From Chryseobacterium potabilaquae (GTDB lineage: Bacteria; Bacteroidota; Bacteroidia; Flavobacteriales; Weeksellaceae): a stretch of DNA of 64,000 bases. The translations under genes and the position numbers were made by a program. Position 1 is the first letter of the stretch. Each line of letters opens with the position of its first letter. Below are positions 17,550-27,367 of this stretch, piece by piece. Under the pieces are notes generated by a model that was not told the origin of the DNA, searched no databases, and saw only the letters and a list, made by a program, of their open reading frames with translations. The DNA lies in assembly GCF_902728265.1 (NCBI RefSeq), contig NZ_CACVBR010000010.1, positions 1 through 64,000 of the forward strand. Direction: 5' to 3'.

Positions 17550-20500
17550 TTATCTTTTTATCATCTTCATAAGTATTTCAGCATTAATTTTCACTAAATA
17601 AACACCCGAGGCTAATGAAGAAACATCTGCTTGATTATTTTCAAATATTCCTGATTTTATGATTTGACCAGACATATTAAAAATCTGATAAGAATATTTT
17701 TTACCCTCAGCCCCTTTAATATACAGCATATTTTCTACAGGATTAGGAAATAATACTATTCTATCTGTTATGATCTTGTCATCAGACTCAATGGTTCTAG
17801 GTTGAAACGTTACTCCTGGTAAAGAGGTAATTGGGAATGATGAAATCGGACTTTGCTCATCTCCATCATTATTATATTCTACCTTTACACAACGACAACT
17901 CATTCCAAAATACGGATCATTATTATCGTGGAAGGCAATCATTCTATTTGCCGTGGAAGCTGTATCAAACCAAAGGCTAATAGGCCTTCCAATATAGTTT
18001 GAGTTTAACGCAGCGGTCCATATTCCTGGATACTGAAAGTTTACAAAATCAAATGTTCCTTGAGGAGTCTGATTTCCAGTGACTGTTCTGAATCCTCTAG
18101 TTCCTGAATTCGGATAGTTACCTATTGGATATGTCGAATTATTAAATGTATATCCAATAGTGCTGGTTGTACTAGGGTTTCTCACTCGGGTTCCAGAGTA
18201 ATCATTAATAATGCTATATAATGTTCCTACATTTTTATCTTTTTTATACCATGGTGTAATCCCAAAATCTTGATTCACAACAAAAGTGGTATTTGTTATA
18301 TCTGGAATTCGCCAACCTTCCGGACAAGGATCAAATGGAGACTTATCACCTCCTCTACCCCATCTGTCTGAGGCAAGATTGGGCTCATTAAGCAACCAGT
18401 CTGTTCCATTGGTATAAGTAGGCGTCGCACTATTATAAGGGGCAAAGGTACTAGGTATCATATAAACTAGCGGGTTTCTAACCGAATAAGACAATACTTT
18501 AGCTATTTTTTCCGAAGTTTTATCTGATACTAAAACATTAGCGTTAGAAGAGTTTGTATAGGTATTATAAGCTACAATATATCCTCCTGAAAGGTTATTA
18601 TAGGTTGCCATAGGAAGTGTTGTATAACTCACAGTTCCATTTGTTGTGGTACTTCCTAAAAAAACATTATATGACGCTCTATTATCTGCATTTTGAAATA
18701 TCGGAATAGGGTCTTTTCTTCCCCATTGGTAATGTAAACCCGTTGCTGATCTTATCCTTGCCATTTCTGCTGTTGTTGGAGTAAGTGGATTTACTACTGT
18801 TGGGAAAGCATCTACTGCTCCCAAATTTCTATCCATAAATTCTGTTTCTAAAATTACATCAGCCTTTTCCACATAATTCACATAGTTTGTTATATTAGCG
18901 ACCGGAAGCTCAGTAGTATATTTCACAGATGCTATCGGAGTATCAGTAACCCAGATATGCCAACTCCAATACACAGGGTTAGAAATACTTCCATTATGTA
19001 AAGTGACAACCGCATTTCCACTTTGGTTAGCTCTAATTCCTACCACAATACTAGACGCTGATAATTCGCTCAATGAATTGGGAGAAGGATTGTTGACCAA
19101 AACTGTACTAATCAAATTAGAATTTGTTGTCCAAAGAACATTTGCTTTAAGATTATTAAAACTTGTAGTGCTCAGTATACTTTTGTTATTCAATAGTCCG
19201 CTTTGTACCGCAAAAGCTTTATTAATGGGGATCTCTATTGTTGAATTAATTGTATTTTTTACCAATTGATAAGAATTAGGATTATCAAGTCCCTCCTTAT
19301 ATTCTTCTTCGTAGGCTATATATTCTGTTGGAAAATTATAGTCATCGATAACATATAAAGGATCTCTAATACATCTACATCCATTGGCATCTGCTGTTGG
19401 CATATTATCAAGAGGCTCGTAAAAGTATCTTCCTTTAACATTAGGAAAATTAGGATCCGGAATATCTGGTTGATCTTTGTCTGGAACCATAAATAATCCT
19501 CGCGCCCCAATAGAAGGAGTTTGATCAAAATGTCGAGTCATAGTGGCAGTCCATAAAGCGGTATGATGTTGATCTGTATATTGACCTTCGTGTGCATGCA
19601 AAATTATTTGTCCTGTCCCTGGAAAGACACCCATCTTATATCCTCCTACATTGGATAGATCATATCCTCCATTAGTAAACATCCTAAAACCTTTCATAAA
19701 AGCAGGAACATTGGTGTCTGTAGGCTTTACTTTATGATATTGATTAGCTTCAAAAGTATTTACCCCAAGATTAGTTCTCAGCCCATAGGGCGAAAAATCA
19801 ACTCTTATATCATCCACATAAGTAGGAGAAGCTAGATTAGCCACCAACATAGAAGGTATTCTCCAACCATTCGGGCAGGGATCATAAGAAGACTTATCCC
19901 TATATGGTCTAGCACTATTATCAACTTTGTAGTTGGCATCAATTTTACCTTGCGAATTATCTGACCATAAATTAAGTTCGGAAAGTTGGTTGTCTTTTAA
20001 CTCACTATATCTTCCAAACCAGTTAACCGGCAAATTGGTATTGTTATTATAATAAGCGGGGCCCGAATTATCATCTTTATTCACGTAGATTAGACTCAAC
20101 GGATTTCTTACAGAAAGTCTTATATTATTACCTACACTAGCATTTGAAAATGTCACAAATTTTCGAAGGGCATCAAAACTAATAGCATTAGTAAAATTTT
20201 TAGCCCCTCTGTGCCTTACCCTACCTATTCTTCCTGAAGCTTCGTAAAAGCCATTTCCTTTCATTACTAAAGGCGGCATTGGGTCTTTCCTTCCCCATTG
20301 ATAAAGTAACCCTCCATTTCTATTCCATTCCGCTCCCGTTATAGAACTACTGATAGCTCCTAAATTTCTATCCATCCATTTCCAATCAGAAGCGGGAATT
20401 GATTCTATCACATTATTATTTCGGATTCTTTTAAGATTTTCAAAACTTCTGTATGTAGAACCTTTTGTAGGATCATCTGTCACCCAAACGTGCCACGACC

Positions 20501-21035
20501 AATAAATTTCATTGTTTACACTAAAAGTAATAACCGCATTTCCTTCTCTCGATTTGTTAATAGGCACTTTTATTTTGGCATTTTCTCCCGACCCAAAAAT
20601 TTCCAATGAATATGCTGCGTCTGATTTGATCAAGCCCTGTACATCTTCCCATAATACATTGGCTGTAAGCTTACCTGATGGAATTTCCTTCCCTCCCATA
20701 TATTTATCATCTCTCCACATGACATATGCCTTTTTTACAGGAATATATAATCCATCACTACTCAGAGAGGGGTCAAAAATATAACTATTAGGAGCCTTTG
20801 ACCAATCTGCCAACTGAGGCACAGTTTGTATTTTTGTTGTTTGTTGAATTATATTTGATGAATGAATAGATAACCCTTTATCCTCAATATCCTTTACGTT
20901 TTTTTTCTTTAAGGAGTCTAAATCTTTAAATAGCGATTCAGAATCTCTCAAATTGTTTACTCTTACATTTTCGGAATAAACCCCAACCGACACTAAGCAA
21001 AAAATTGCCACTAAGTTTTTTATTGATTTTTTCAT
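17550..21035 (-). CDS. Large secreted protein with two FISUMP-like modules and a T9SS type A tail
   Basis: A 1161-residue protein with an N-terminal signal peptide (about 1-22) and a C-terminal type IX secretion sorting domain (about 1090-1161; FPNPVENMLYIKG, SGQIIKSG, SLASGVYLVKI). The body consists of two copies of one architecture. Each has an Ig-like segment ending YWSWHVWVTD/YWSWHIWVTD, then MDRNLGA, YQWGRKDP, DPCPNGWRIP/DPCPEGWRIP and a closing Cys-Arg-Cys. These are the hallmarks of the Fibrobacter succinogenes major paralogous domain. Function is unknown; it is likely displayed on the surface. The gene stands alone, with a 329-nt A/T-rich region upstream. Confidence 0.88.
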   Translation of the reverse strand: MKKSIKNLVAIFCLVSVGVYSENVRVNNLRDSESLFKDLDSLKKKNVKDIEDKGLSIHSSNIIQQTTKIQTVPQLADWSKAPNSYIFDPSLSSDGLYIPVKKAYVMWRDDKYMGGKEIPSGKLTANVLWEDVQGLIKSDAAYSLEIFGSGENAKIKVPINKSREGNAVITFSVNNEIYWSWHVWVTDDPTKGSTYRSFENLKRIRNNNVIESIPASDWKWMDRNLGAISSSITGAEWNRNGGLLYQWGRKDPMPPLVMKGNGFYEASGRIGRVRHRGAKNFTNAISFDALRKFVTFSNASVGNNIRLSVRNPLSLIYVNKDDNSGPAYYNNNTNLPVNWFGRYSELKDNQLSELNLWSDNSQGKIDANYKVDNSARPYRDKSSYDPCPNGWRIPSMLVANLASPTYVDDIRVDFSPYGLRTNLGVNTFEANQYHKVKPTDTNVPAFMKGFRMFTNGGYDLSNVGGYKMGVFPGTGQIILHAHEGQYTDQHHTALWTATMTRHFDQTPSIGARGLFMVPDKDQPDIPDPNFPNVKGRYFYEPLDNMPTADANGCRCIRDPLYVIDDYNFPTEYIAYEEEYKEGLDNPNSYQLVKNTINSTIEIPINKAFAVQSGLLNNKSILSTTSFNNLKANVLWTTNSNLISTVLVNNPSPNSLSELSASSIVVGIRANQSGNAVVTLHNGSISNPVYWSWHIWVTDTPIASVKYTTELPVANITNYVNYVEKADVILETEFMDRNLGAVDAFPTVVNPLTPTTAEMARIRSATGLHYQWGRKDPIPIFQNADNRASYNVFLGSTTTNGTVSYTTLPMATYNNLSGGYIVAYNTYTNSSNANVLVSDKTSEKIAKVLSYSVRNPLVYMIPSTFAPYNSATPTYTNGTDWLLNEPNLASDRWGRGGDKSPFDPCPEGWRIPDITNTTFVVNQDFGITPWYKKDKNVGTLYSIINDYSGTRVRNPSTTSTIGYTFNNSTYPIGNYPNSGTRGFRTVTGNQTPQGTFDFVNFQYPGIWTAALNSNYIGRPISLWFDTASTANRMIAFHDNNDPYFGMSCRCVKVEYNNDGDEQSPISSFPITSLPGVTFQPRTIESDDKIITDRIVLFPNPVENMLYIKGAEGKKYSYQIFNMSGQIIKSGIFENNQADVSSLASGVYLVKINAEILMKMIKR

Positions 21036-21364
21036 ATCCTTACTATTTGGTGTCTTTTAAAAACAGTACAATACCCAAGCCTATGATTGATTAAAATCAT
21101 CAATTATCTAAATATTATTTTAATAATTTAATTGATAATTTTATAAATAAAAAAATTAATATAAAACTACCAATTTTATATTAATTAAATTCAATATTCA
21201 ATAAAAATATTATACTAAATAAAAATATTCAATAAAAACCACCATAAAACCTAGATTAAATGACATAAAAAAATCAACAAAAATGTTTTAAACAAAAAAA
21301 AGATAGTGAGAACACTATCTTGTTATATATTAGAAAAAATTTATATCGATAAATTAATTATTTC
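21036..21364. other. Gene-free A/T-rich region
   Basis: No credible reading frame or RNA gene is visible here. The region is very A/T-rich. It contains a 15-nt direct repeat, AATATTCAATAAAAA, at 21193-21207 and 21224-21238 (31 bp apart), and the hairpin terminator near its right end. No TAnnTTTG box in the proper orientation was found for the gene at 21035. Confidence 0.6.
21292..21322 (-). terminator. Intrinsic terminator after the EpsG-like gene
   Basis: AAGATAGTG pairs perfectly with CACTATCTT around a 4-nt loop, and on the minus strand a run of T follows. It ends the two-gene transcript 21365-23511. Confidence 0.85.
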
Positions 21365-22504
21365 TTAAGGAAGTATATGATTTTTATAGAGCTCATAAGT
21401 AAATCTTCCCGCAACAATATTCCTAAACACAGAAAACACTACAAAATTAAAAATCACGAGTGCAATTATAAAAGAATAGATGGCTCTTTTCATATTTAAA
21501 GAAACAACATACATTGCATTAGGAATCAGTATATACCCAAATCCAATAAAGGCACCTGCTAATCTTGAAGAGAAAATAGGATTATTCCTACATATGAAAT
21601 ATAAGCAAATTCCCATTACAGCATAATTACGATGATATTCATAATACGGGTATTTCTCTCGCATTGGGGTATCAAAAACGAATAGGAAAAAAGTTAAAAT
21701 AGCCATCATTACTTCCGGAATACCAATCCCTCCATTAAGTCTTTGAGCACTTTCATCAATATATCCATTAAAACCCTCTACAAGCATACTTTGGGAAGAA
21801 ACATCATTCATAACATCTCCTAGCACCCGATATACTTCAAAAGGAGATAAAAAGACTGAAGTTATAATCAACAACAACATAACTCCTTTATTAAGAGGCA
21901 CTCGCGCTAGCCAATACATGGGCAAAAATAAATAACATACATTATGAATACCTGATCCTATAAAGATCCAAAAAAGATAATGCCACAGCTTTCTTTCTTT
22001 AATAAACCTTAATGCATAGTACACAATAAAAGTTCCCAAGTTTTGCCTAATTTGACCACTTTCTCCGATAAAGAAATTCGGAATAAACATAAATAATGTA
22101 AATGTAAATGGATAAAAGGTATTATCTTCCGTATACTCTACTTTAAAAAAGATGGCGAATATGGCCACAACTAATGTGAGCAGATAAAATGGTGCATTAA
22201 AAATATTAAGTAAAACTTTATTAATCAATGCAAAGAGCCACTCTAGATCAACATTTTCAGAACCGTCTATGTGCAATGCCTTTCTAAAAATATCCATGTA
22301 TTCTTTTGTATCAGAATAGATGTAAATACCTTTATAACTTCCATAATCCGGACCTACATCATCTCGCAGCCCTGCCAATAATATAAGATAAATTCCCAGA
22401 AACCAGAACCATTTTTTCTCTACTTTCTTTCCAAAAACCTCTTGAACGCTAAAATATAGCATATAAATAATTGCTATAATATAATACGGGTGTAATAAAC
22501 TCAT
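21365..22504 (-). CDS. EpsG-family polysaccharide membrane protein
   Basis: A 379-residue protein with about ten membrane helices and the EpsG/Wzy-like signature near its N-terminus, LRDDVGPDYGSY (46-57). EpsG proteins are proposed polymerases or accessory proteins for exopolysaccharide. The exopolysaccharide operon at 7948-13562 has no obvious Wzy or Wzx, so this gene could supply the polymerase, although it is 8 kb away and separated by topA and the FISUMP-like gene. The start overlaps the upstream stop codon by 4 nt (ATGA). Confidence 0.82.
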   Translation of the reverse strand: MSLLHPYYIIAIIYMLYFSVQEVFGKKVEKKWFWFLGIYLILLAGLRDDVGPDYGSYKGIYIYSDTKEYMDIFRKALHIDGSENVDLEWLFALINKVLLNIFNAPFYLLTLVVAIFAIFFKVEYTEDNTFYPFTFTLFMFIPNFFIGESGQIRQNLGTFIVYYALRFIKERKLWHYLFWIFIGSGIHNVCYLFLPMYWLARVPLNKGVMLLLIITSVFLSPFEVYRVLGDVMNDVSSQSMLVEGFNGYIDESAQRLNGGIGIPEVMMAILTFFLFVFDTPMREKYPYYEYHRNYAVMGICLYFICRNNPIFSSRLAGAFIGFGYILIPNAMYVVSLNMKRAIYSFIIALVIFNFVVFSVFRNIVAGRFTYELYKNHILP

Positions 22505-23511
22505 CTTTCAGCTATAGTGTCTGTAAACTGGTGATACGAAATAATAATTCCTGTTATAATTAAAGGTAGAAAAAGCCTCACTTCCCAGAAAAGCCCGACC
22601 ATCGTAACCATAAGAAGATATGGAGAAGAGAAAAAAAGATAATTTTTAAAAACCATTTTGTTTTTATGAGTTATGCACAGTTTATATATAAAATATAAAA
22701 CAATACATGCAAAAAATAATCCAGCTAAATTAAATGGACTCTCAAAGTTTCTATTAATATAAAAACCTTCTACAAATGTGGTACTCTCTTCATTAATTAA
22801 ACTACGTAATCCAAGATATGGCAGTATAAAAGCAATCACCAATGGCGTAACCCCCAAAAACAGTTTGAAATTTCCTTTCTTTATGTCATCTAGACAAAAT
22901 AAAACGGCTGCATAAAAAGCAATATTCAAACATGCCGTTTCTCTCACGAATGTTGAAACAAAAATGATAGCAATTAGCCAGTAATAAAATATCTTTTTTC
23001 CTGTATGTAGATATTTCAAGGTTACAAGAACTCCTAATAAATAAAAAAACAATGCAATTGTATCACAGTTTGTAGGAGCATATTGCGTTATAACAATAAA
23101 AAAAATAGACAGTAAATGAACAATCCTCCTTACATTATTATTTAGTACAAATCCTAGTGTCTTAAACTGAAGAAGATGATTTATTATTACTGAAGATAAA
23201 ATCATGAAAAAGCTATTCATAGCAAAAAGTCCATGATAGAACGGTGTCCCATTCTTGGATAAAAAATCTTTAAAAAAGGTTAAATAATTATTAATCATAT
23301 ACTCCATTCCATCTGTCATATAAATACTAAGATAATTAGGAATTATGCGGTAAGCATATACGGAAGTAAAAAGAAAGTCAGGAACTTTTTGAGATGTCTT
23401 GAGTCTGGTATAGGAAGATTCAAACCCATAATAAGTCATAGCAAAAAGGAGAATCGGAAGCACTATTATAAATAAAAAACTGCTTATTTTTTCATCATTT
23501 TTTTTCAACAT
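22501..23511 (-). CDS. Polytopic membrane protein, possibly a GT-C-type glycosyltransferase or polymerase
   Basis: I do not recognise a precise family. The 336 residues contain about nine hydrophobic helices beginning at residues 11-27, with an extracytoplasmic-looking Tyr-rich loop (about 28-75) after the first helix. This pattern resembles integral-membrane glycosyltransferases and O-antigen polymerase-like proteins. It is translationally coupled (ATGA overlap) to the EpsG-like gene, so the two probably act on the same glycan. A TACTTTTG box at 23579-23586 could be its promoter. Confidence 0.7.
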   Translation of the reverse strand: MLKKNDEKISSFLFIIVLPILLFAMTYYGFESSYTRLKTSQKVPDFLFTSVYAYRIIPNYLSIYMTDGMEYMINNYLTFFKDFLSKNGTPFYHGLFAMNSFFMILSSVIINHLLQFKTLGFVLNNNVRRIVHLLSIFFIVITQYAPTNCDTIALFFYLLGVLVTLKYLHTGKKIFYYWLIAIIFVSTFVRETACLNIAFYAAVLFCLDDIKKGNFKLFLGVTPLVIAFILPYLGLRSLINEESTTFVEGFYINRNFESPFNLAGLFFACIVLYFIYKLCITHKNKMVFKNYLFFSSPYLLMVTMVGLFWEVRLFLPLIITGIIISYHQFTDTIAER

Positions 23512-23578
23512 ATCAGAAATCTATTCTTATATTATAATATTGTATTAAAATATTTTTTATTAAAAAAGGGAACTTTTA

Positions 23579-23586
23579 CAAAAGTA
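23579..23586 (-). promoter_or_regulatory. -7 box for the EpsG-like gene pair
   Basis: Minus-strand TACTTTTG, 68 nt upstream of the start at 23511; no matching -33 TTTG. It is back to back with the -7 box of the pigment cluster at 23655. Confidence 0.3.
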
Positions 23587-23654
23587 GATTTTTTTTTCAT
23601 TTTACGTGTAGAATATTTAATTGATTTTCAGATAAGACTTAATCCTTAAAAATT

Positions 23655-23662
23655 TAAATTTG
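23655..23662 (+). promoter_or_regulatory. -7 box for the rightward pigment arm
   Basis: TAAATTTG matches TAnnTTTG and lies 21 nt before the ATG at 23684. No TTTG is found at the -33 distance, so strength cannot be judged. Confidence 0.35.
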
Positions 23663-23683
23663 CAAACTTGATTCTTTCATACC

Positions 23684-26600
23684 ATGCATCGTATTTTTAT
23701 ATTTTTATATTATCTGATCTCTAAAAATAAGATAATGTCAATTCTCATAGGATTGATCACTATGACTTTGTGTGGATACTTTTCTTTTAAAATTAATTTT
23801 GAAGAAGACATTACTCAAATAATTCCTAAAAATGAAAAATCAGATCTTACAGCAAGAGTACTTAAACAACTTAACTTTTCGGATAAGATAATCGTCATTA
23901 TTGAAAATAAATCTGGTAAAGACAATTATGAATTATCTGAAACTGCAGATCTTTTTTTAGAAAAGATTAAACCACTCCACTCATACATTCATAGTATTCA
24001 AGGAAAAATAAATGAGGAAGAAATTTCCAAAACCTTCAACTTTGTTAACGAAAACATCCCCTTATTTTTAAACAAAAATGATTATATAGAAATTGAAAAA
24101 AGGCTTCACCACGATAGTATTACTAAACAAATTGAAAAAAACTATGTCTCGTTAATTTCCCCAACAAGCTTAGTAACTAAAGATTTCATTAAAAAAGATC
24201 CTCTTGGAATTACTTTTTTAGGGATAAAAAAACTCAATGCTCTCAACATCGGAGAAGACTTTAAACTTGAAAATAACTATATCATTGCTAAAAATGGTAA
24301 AAGTTTACTTCTGTTTATTGATCCCAAAAACAAAAGTAACGATACGAAAAGTAATGAAGTATTTATTGATGGACTCAATGTCATTAAAGATGATATTAAC
24401 AAAAATTTCAAAGGAAAAATCGAACTTAGTTATTTTGGATCTCCCGTCATTGCTGTAGCCAATGCAAAGCAGATAAAAAAAGATATCCAAAATACCATAA
24501 TTATTTCTTTAACCCTACTATTTATAGTACTCATTTATTATTTCAGAAACATTTTCATTCCAATAATTGTCTTTCTTCCAACTATATTTTCAGCATTATT
24601 AGCATTATTTATTCTCTACCTTATCAAAGATAAAGTTTCAGCAATCTCATTAAGTATAGGTGCAATTTTAATTGGAATCACCATTGATTATGCTTTACAT
24701 ATTCTTACACATTATAAACATAATAATAATATTGAAGATCTATATAAGGAAATTACACAACCTATCATATTAAGCAGTGCTACCACTGCAGTTTCTTTTC
24801 TATGCCTTCTCCTTGTACGCTCTGAAGCTCTGAAAGACCTTGGGATTTTTGCTGCTATTACCATTATACTATCTTCGATTTCAGCTTTACTTATTATTCC
24901 TCAACTATACCACCCCAAAGAAATAAAGAAATCCCTCAGCACTAATTTTATAGATAGAATTAGTACTTATCCATACGAGAAAAATAAATTCTTAATTATC
25001 GGTTGCTCCTTGGTAATTGTAGCTTGTTTATTTGGATTCAGACATGTGGGTTTCAATGAAAATATAGGGGATTTAAATTACATCCCTAAAGAACTCAAAA
25101 ACAATGAAGAAAAATTAGCTGCTCTTTCCGATATTACTTCAAAATCAATTTATACCATTTCTTATGGAAACTCTATAGAAGAAACTCTAACTAAAAACTC
25201 TCATCTTTCGACATTTCTTGAAAAAGAAAAAAGAGAAAAGAAAATAGTAAACTACCATTCTTTTGGAGACATTATTCTATCAGAAAAAGACCAATACAAG
25301 AAAATAGGAGATTGGGAAAAGTTTTGGAACAACGACAAAAAAAATAAAACTATTTCAGAATTAATTGATTCCGGGCAAAAATTTGGATTCAGGAGTTCTG
25401 CTTTTGATAGTTTTAATAATAGCTTACATAAAAGGTATTCCATCGTCGGATTAAAAGATTATGAACAGTTAAAAGCCATCCCCATTTCAGAATTTTTAAG
25501 TATTGAAAAGGGATTTTACACTATCTCGAATATTATAAAAGTAGGTGATAAAGAGAGAGACAGCTTCATAAAAGACATACAAAAAGAAGATCATGTCATT
25601 GCAATTGACCGTCAACAAATGAATGAAACTTTCTTGGGTTTATTAAAAAAAGATTTTAATACTCTTATAAACTATTCTTTACTTGCCATTGTTTTCACAA
25701 TCATTGTTTTTTTTAGAAACTTGGAGCTAACAATTCTCACTATGCTTCCGATCATATTGACAGGAATTGTAACAGCCGGTATATTATATTTGTTGGGGAT
25801 AGAATTAAACATTTTCAGTATGGTAGTTTGTACCTTAGTTTTTGGAGTAGGAGACGATTTTAGCATCTTTCTCACAAAAGCAATGCAAAAGGAGCACACT
25901 ACAGGAAAAAATGAACTTCCTGTTTATAGAACCTCTATTATCCTCGCTGTATTTACAACAATTCTTTCCATCGGATCGTTGATTTTTGCAAAACATCCGG
26001 CATTGCATTCTCTAGCATTAGTCGCTTTAATTGGAATGTTTTCTGTAATCATTATTACCTCAACTCTTTATCCGTTTTGGTTCAGATTTTTAATTATAAA
26101 TAGAACGAAAAAAGGACTTTCCCCCATTACTCTAAGACTATTTATCCATTCAACTTTATCATTTTTGTATTATGGATTAATTGGATTTCTATTTTCTGTT
26201 TTTGGAAGTTTCTTTGTAAAAAGCGCAAAAGGGAAAACTCTAGAAGTCATTAAAATAGGGATTGCCAAATTTTTAGCATCCGTATTATATACTAATCCAT
26301 TTGTTAAAAAAAACTTGATTAAAAACCCCAATGAAAACTTTAATAAGCCCGCAATCATTATTGCCAATCACACCTCTTTTTTAGACACTTTAGCAATGGC
26401 TATGGTGTCGCATAAAATCGTATTTCTAGTAAATGATTGGGTATACAACTCTCCTATTTTCGGGAAAATTGTCAAAGCATTAGGTTTTTATCCCGTGTCT
26501 CAAGGTATTGAGAACGGAATTGATCAACTCAAAGAAAAAGTGGCTCAGGGCTATTCTTTGATTGTATTTCCAGAAGCTGAGCGTTCTTATACTAATGACA

Positions 26601-27337
26601 TCAAAAGATTTCATAAAGGAGCATTCTACCTTGCGGAAAAATTAAACTTGGATATTGTTCCTGTTTACATTCATGGAAATTCAGAAGTTCTTCCTAAAGG
26701 AGATTCCATTATTTATAATGGAAATATTACTATAAAAATAGGTGATAGAATCAAAAATGATGATTTTACCTTTGGAAAAACATATTCTGAAAGGACCAAA
26801 AAGATTAACTCCTATTTCAGAAAAGAATTTGAGCAATTGAGAAGTCAACTTGAAAATGAAAATTATTTTAAAAATAAACTATTCTTAAGTTTCCTATATA
26901 AAGAGAAGGAAGTAGTTCAAAGTATAAAAACCGATTTTGAGAAAAACAAACAAGCATATTGGGAATTAAACAAACATATTCCTAAAGAAGCTACTATACT
27001 ACATATTTCCGATGACTATGGACAAAAAGATATTTTGTTAACGCTTTATCAAGCCAACAGAAAACTATTTACGTTTATAGCTAATGAAGAAAAAAGCGAA
27101 ATCGCAAAACAGAATTATTTAGTTAAAAGAAGAAAAATCAACTACCTAAAAGACCTTTCAGGAGTAAGTAAAGAAATTAATGTTGTATTGATTTCTGATG
27201 AAAAGTTCATTATAAACACCCTTCAGCACTTCCCTGAGCTACTCATTTTACTAAATGTTAATACAATTTCATTTGAAAACAAAGATTATGAGAAAGTTTT
27301 CAATTCAGAAAATATTAGTATTTATAAAAAAATATAA
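23684..27337 (+). CDS. MMPL/RND-type exporter fused to a lysophospholipid-type acyltransferase
   Basis: A 1217-residue fusion that opens the flexirubin cluster. Residues about 1-800 form an RND/MMPL lipid-exporter-like transporter: a helix at 15-33, a periplasmic domain, then two blocks of five helices (about 265-410 and 660-800). Residues about 840-1035 are a PlsC-like acyltransferase, with His896 and Asp901 in HTSFLD and FPEAERS at about 962-968. The last 170 residues contain ILHISDDYGQ and look like the remains of a class I methyltransferase fold without a clear SAM loop. Aryl polyene clusters encode related exporters and acyltransferases; the inferred role is acylation or transport of the pigment or its lipid anchor. 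Confidence 0.87.
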   Translation: MHRIFIFLYYLISKNKIMSILIGLITMTLCGYFSFKINFEEDITQIIPKNEKSDLTARVLKQLNFSDKIIVIIENKSGKDNYELSETADLFLEKIKPLHSYIHSIQGKINEEEISKTFNFVNENIPLFLNKNDYIEIEKRLHHDSITKQIEKNYVSLISPTSLVTKDFIKKDPLGITFLGIKKLNALNIGEDFKLENNYIIAKNGKSLLLFIDPKNKSNDTKSNEVFIDGLNVIKDDINKNFKGKIELSYFGSPVIAVANAKQIKKDIQNTIIISLTLLFIVLIYYFRNIFIPIIVFLPTIFSALLALFILYLIKDKVSAISLSIGAILIGITIDYALHILTHYKHNNNIEDLYKEITQPIILSSATTAVSFLCLLLVRSEALKDLGIFAAITIILSSISALLIIPQLYHPKEIKKSLSTNFIDRISTYPYEKNKFLIIGCSLVIVACLFGFRHVGFNENIGDLNYIPKELKNNEEKLAALSDITSKSIYTISYGNSIEETLTKNSHLSTFLEKEKREKKIVNYHSFGDIILSEKDQYKKIGDWEKFWNNDKKNKTISELIDSGQKFGFRSSAFDSFNNSLHKRYSIVGLKDYEQLKAIPISEFLSIEKGFYTISNIIKVGDKERDSFIKDIQKEDHVIAIDRQQMNETFLGLLKKDFNTLINYSLLAIVFTIIVFFRNLELTILTMLPIILTGIVTAGILYLLGIELNIFSMVVCTLVFGVGDDFSIFLTKAMQKEHTTGKNELPVYRTSIILAVFTTILSIGSLIFAKHPALHSLALVALIGMFSVIIITSTLYPFWFRFLIINRTKKGLSPITLRLFIHSTLSFLYYGLIGFLFSVFGSFFVKSAKGKTLEVIKIGIAKFLASVLYTNPFVKKNLIKNPNENFNKPAIIIANHTSFLDTLAMAMVSHKIVFLVNDWVYNSPIFGKIVKALGFYPVSQGIENGIDQLKEKVAQGYSLIVFPEAERSYTNDIKRFHKGAFYLAEKLNLDIVPVYIHGNSEVLPKGDSIIYNGNITIKIGDRIKNDDFTFGKTYSERTKKINSYFRKEFEQLRSQLENENYFKNKLFLSFLYKEKEVVQSIKTDFEKNKQAYWELNKHIPKEATILHISDDYGQKDILLTLYQANRKLFTFIANEEKSEIAKQNYLVKRRKINYLKDLSGVSKEINVVLISDEKFIINTLQHFPELLILLNVNTISFENKDYEKVFNSENISIYKKI

Positions 27338-27342
27338 AAGTA

Positions 27343-27350
27343 TACTTTTG
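27343..27350 (+). promoter_or_regulatory. Possible internal -7 box before darA
   Basis: TACTTTTG between the MMPL stop codon and the darA ATG at 27368. No -33 partner is evident. It could give darA-darB some expression independent of the exporter gene. Confidence 0.25.
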
Positions 27351-27367
27351 TAATCAATAAAATTTCC

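Noticed and set aside
21193..21238. 15-nt direct repeat 31 bp apart, as a possible regulator binding site
   Set aside because: It is in a very A/T-rich region where such matches arise easily, and it is not placed next to a recognisable promoter.
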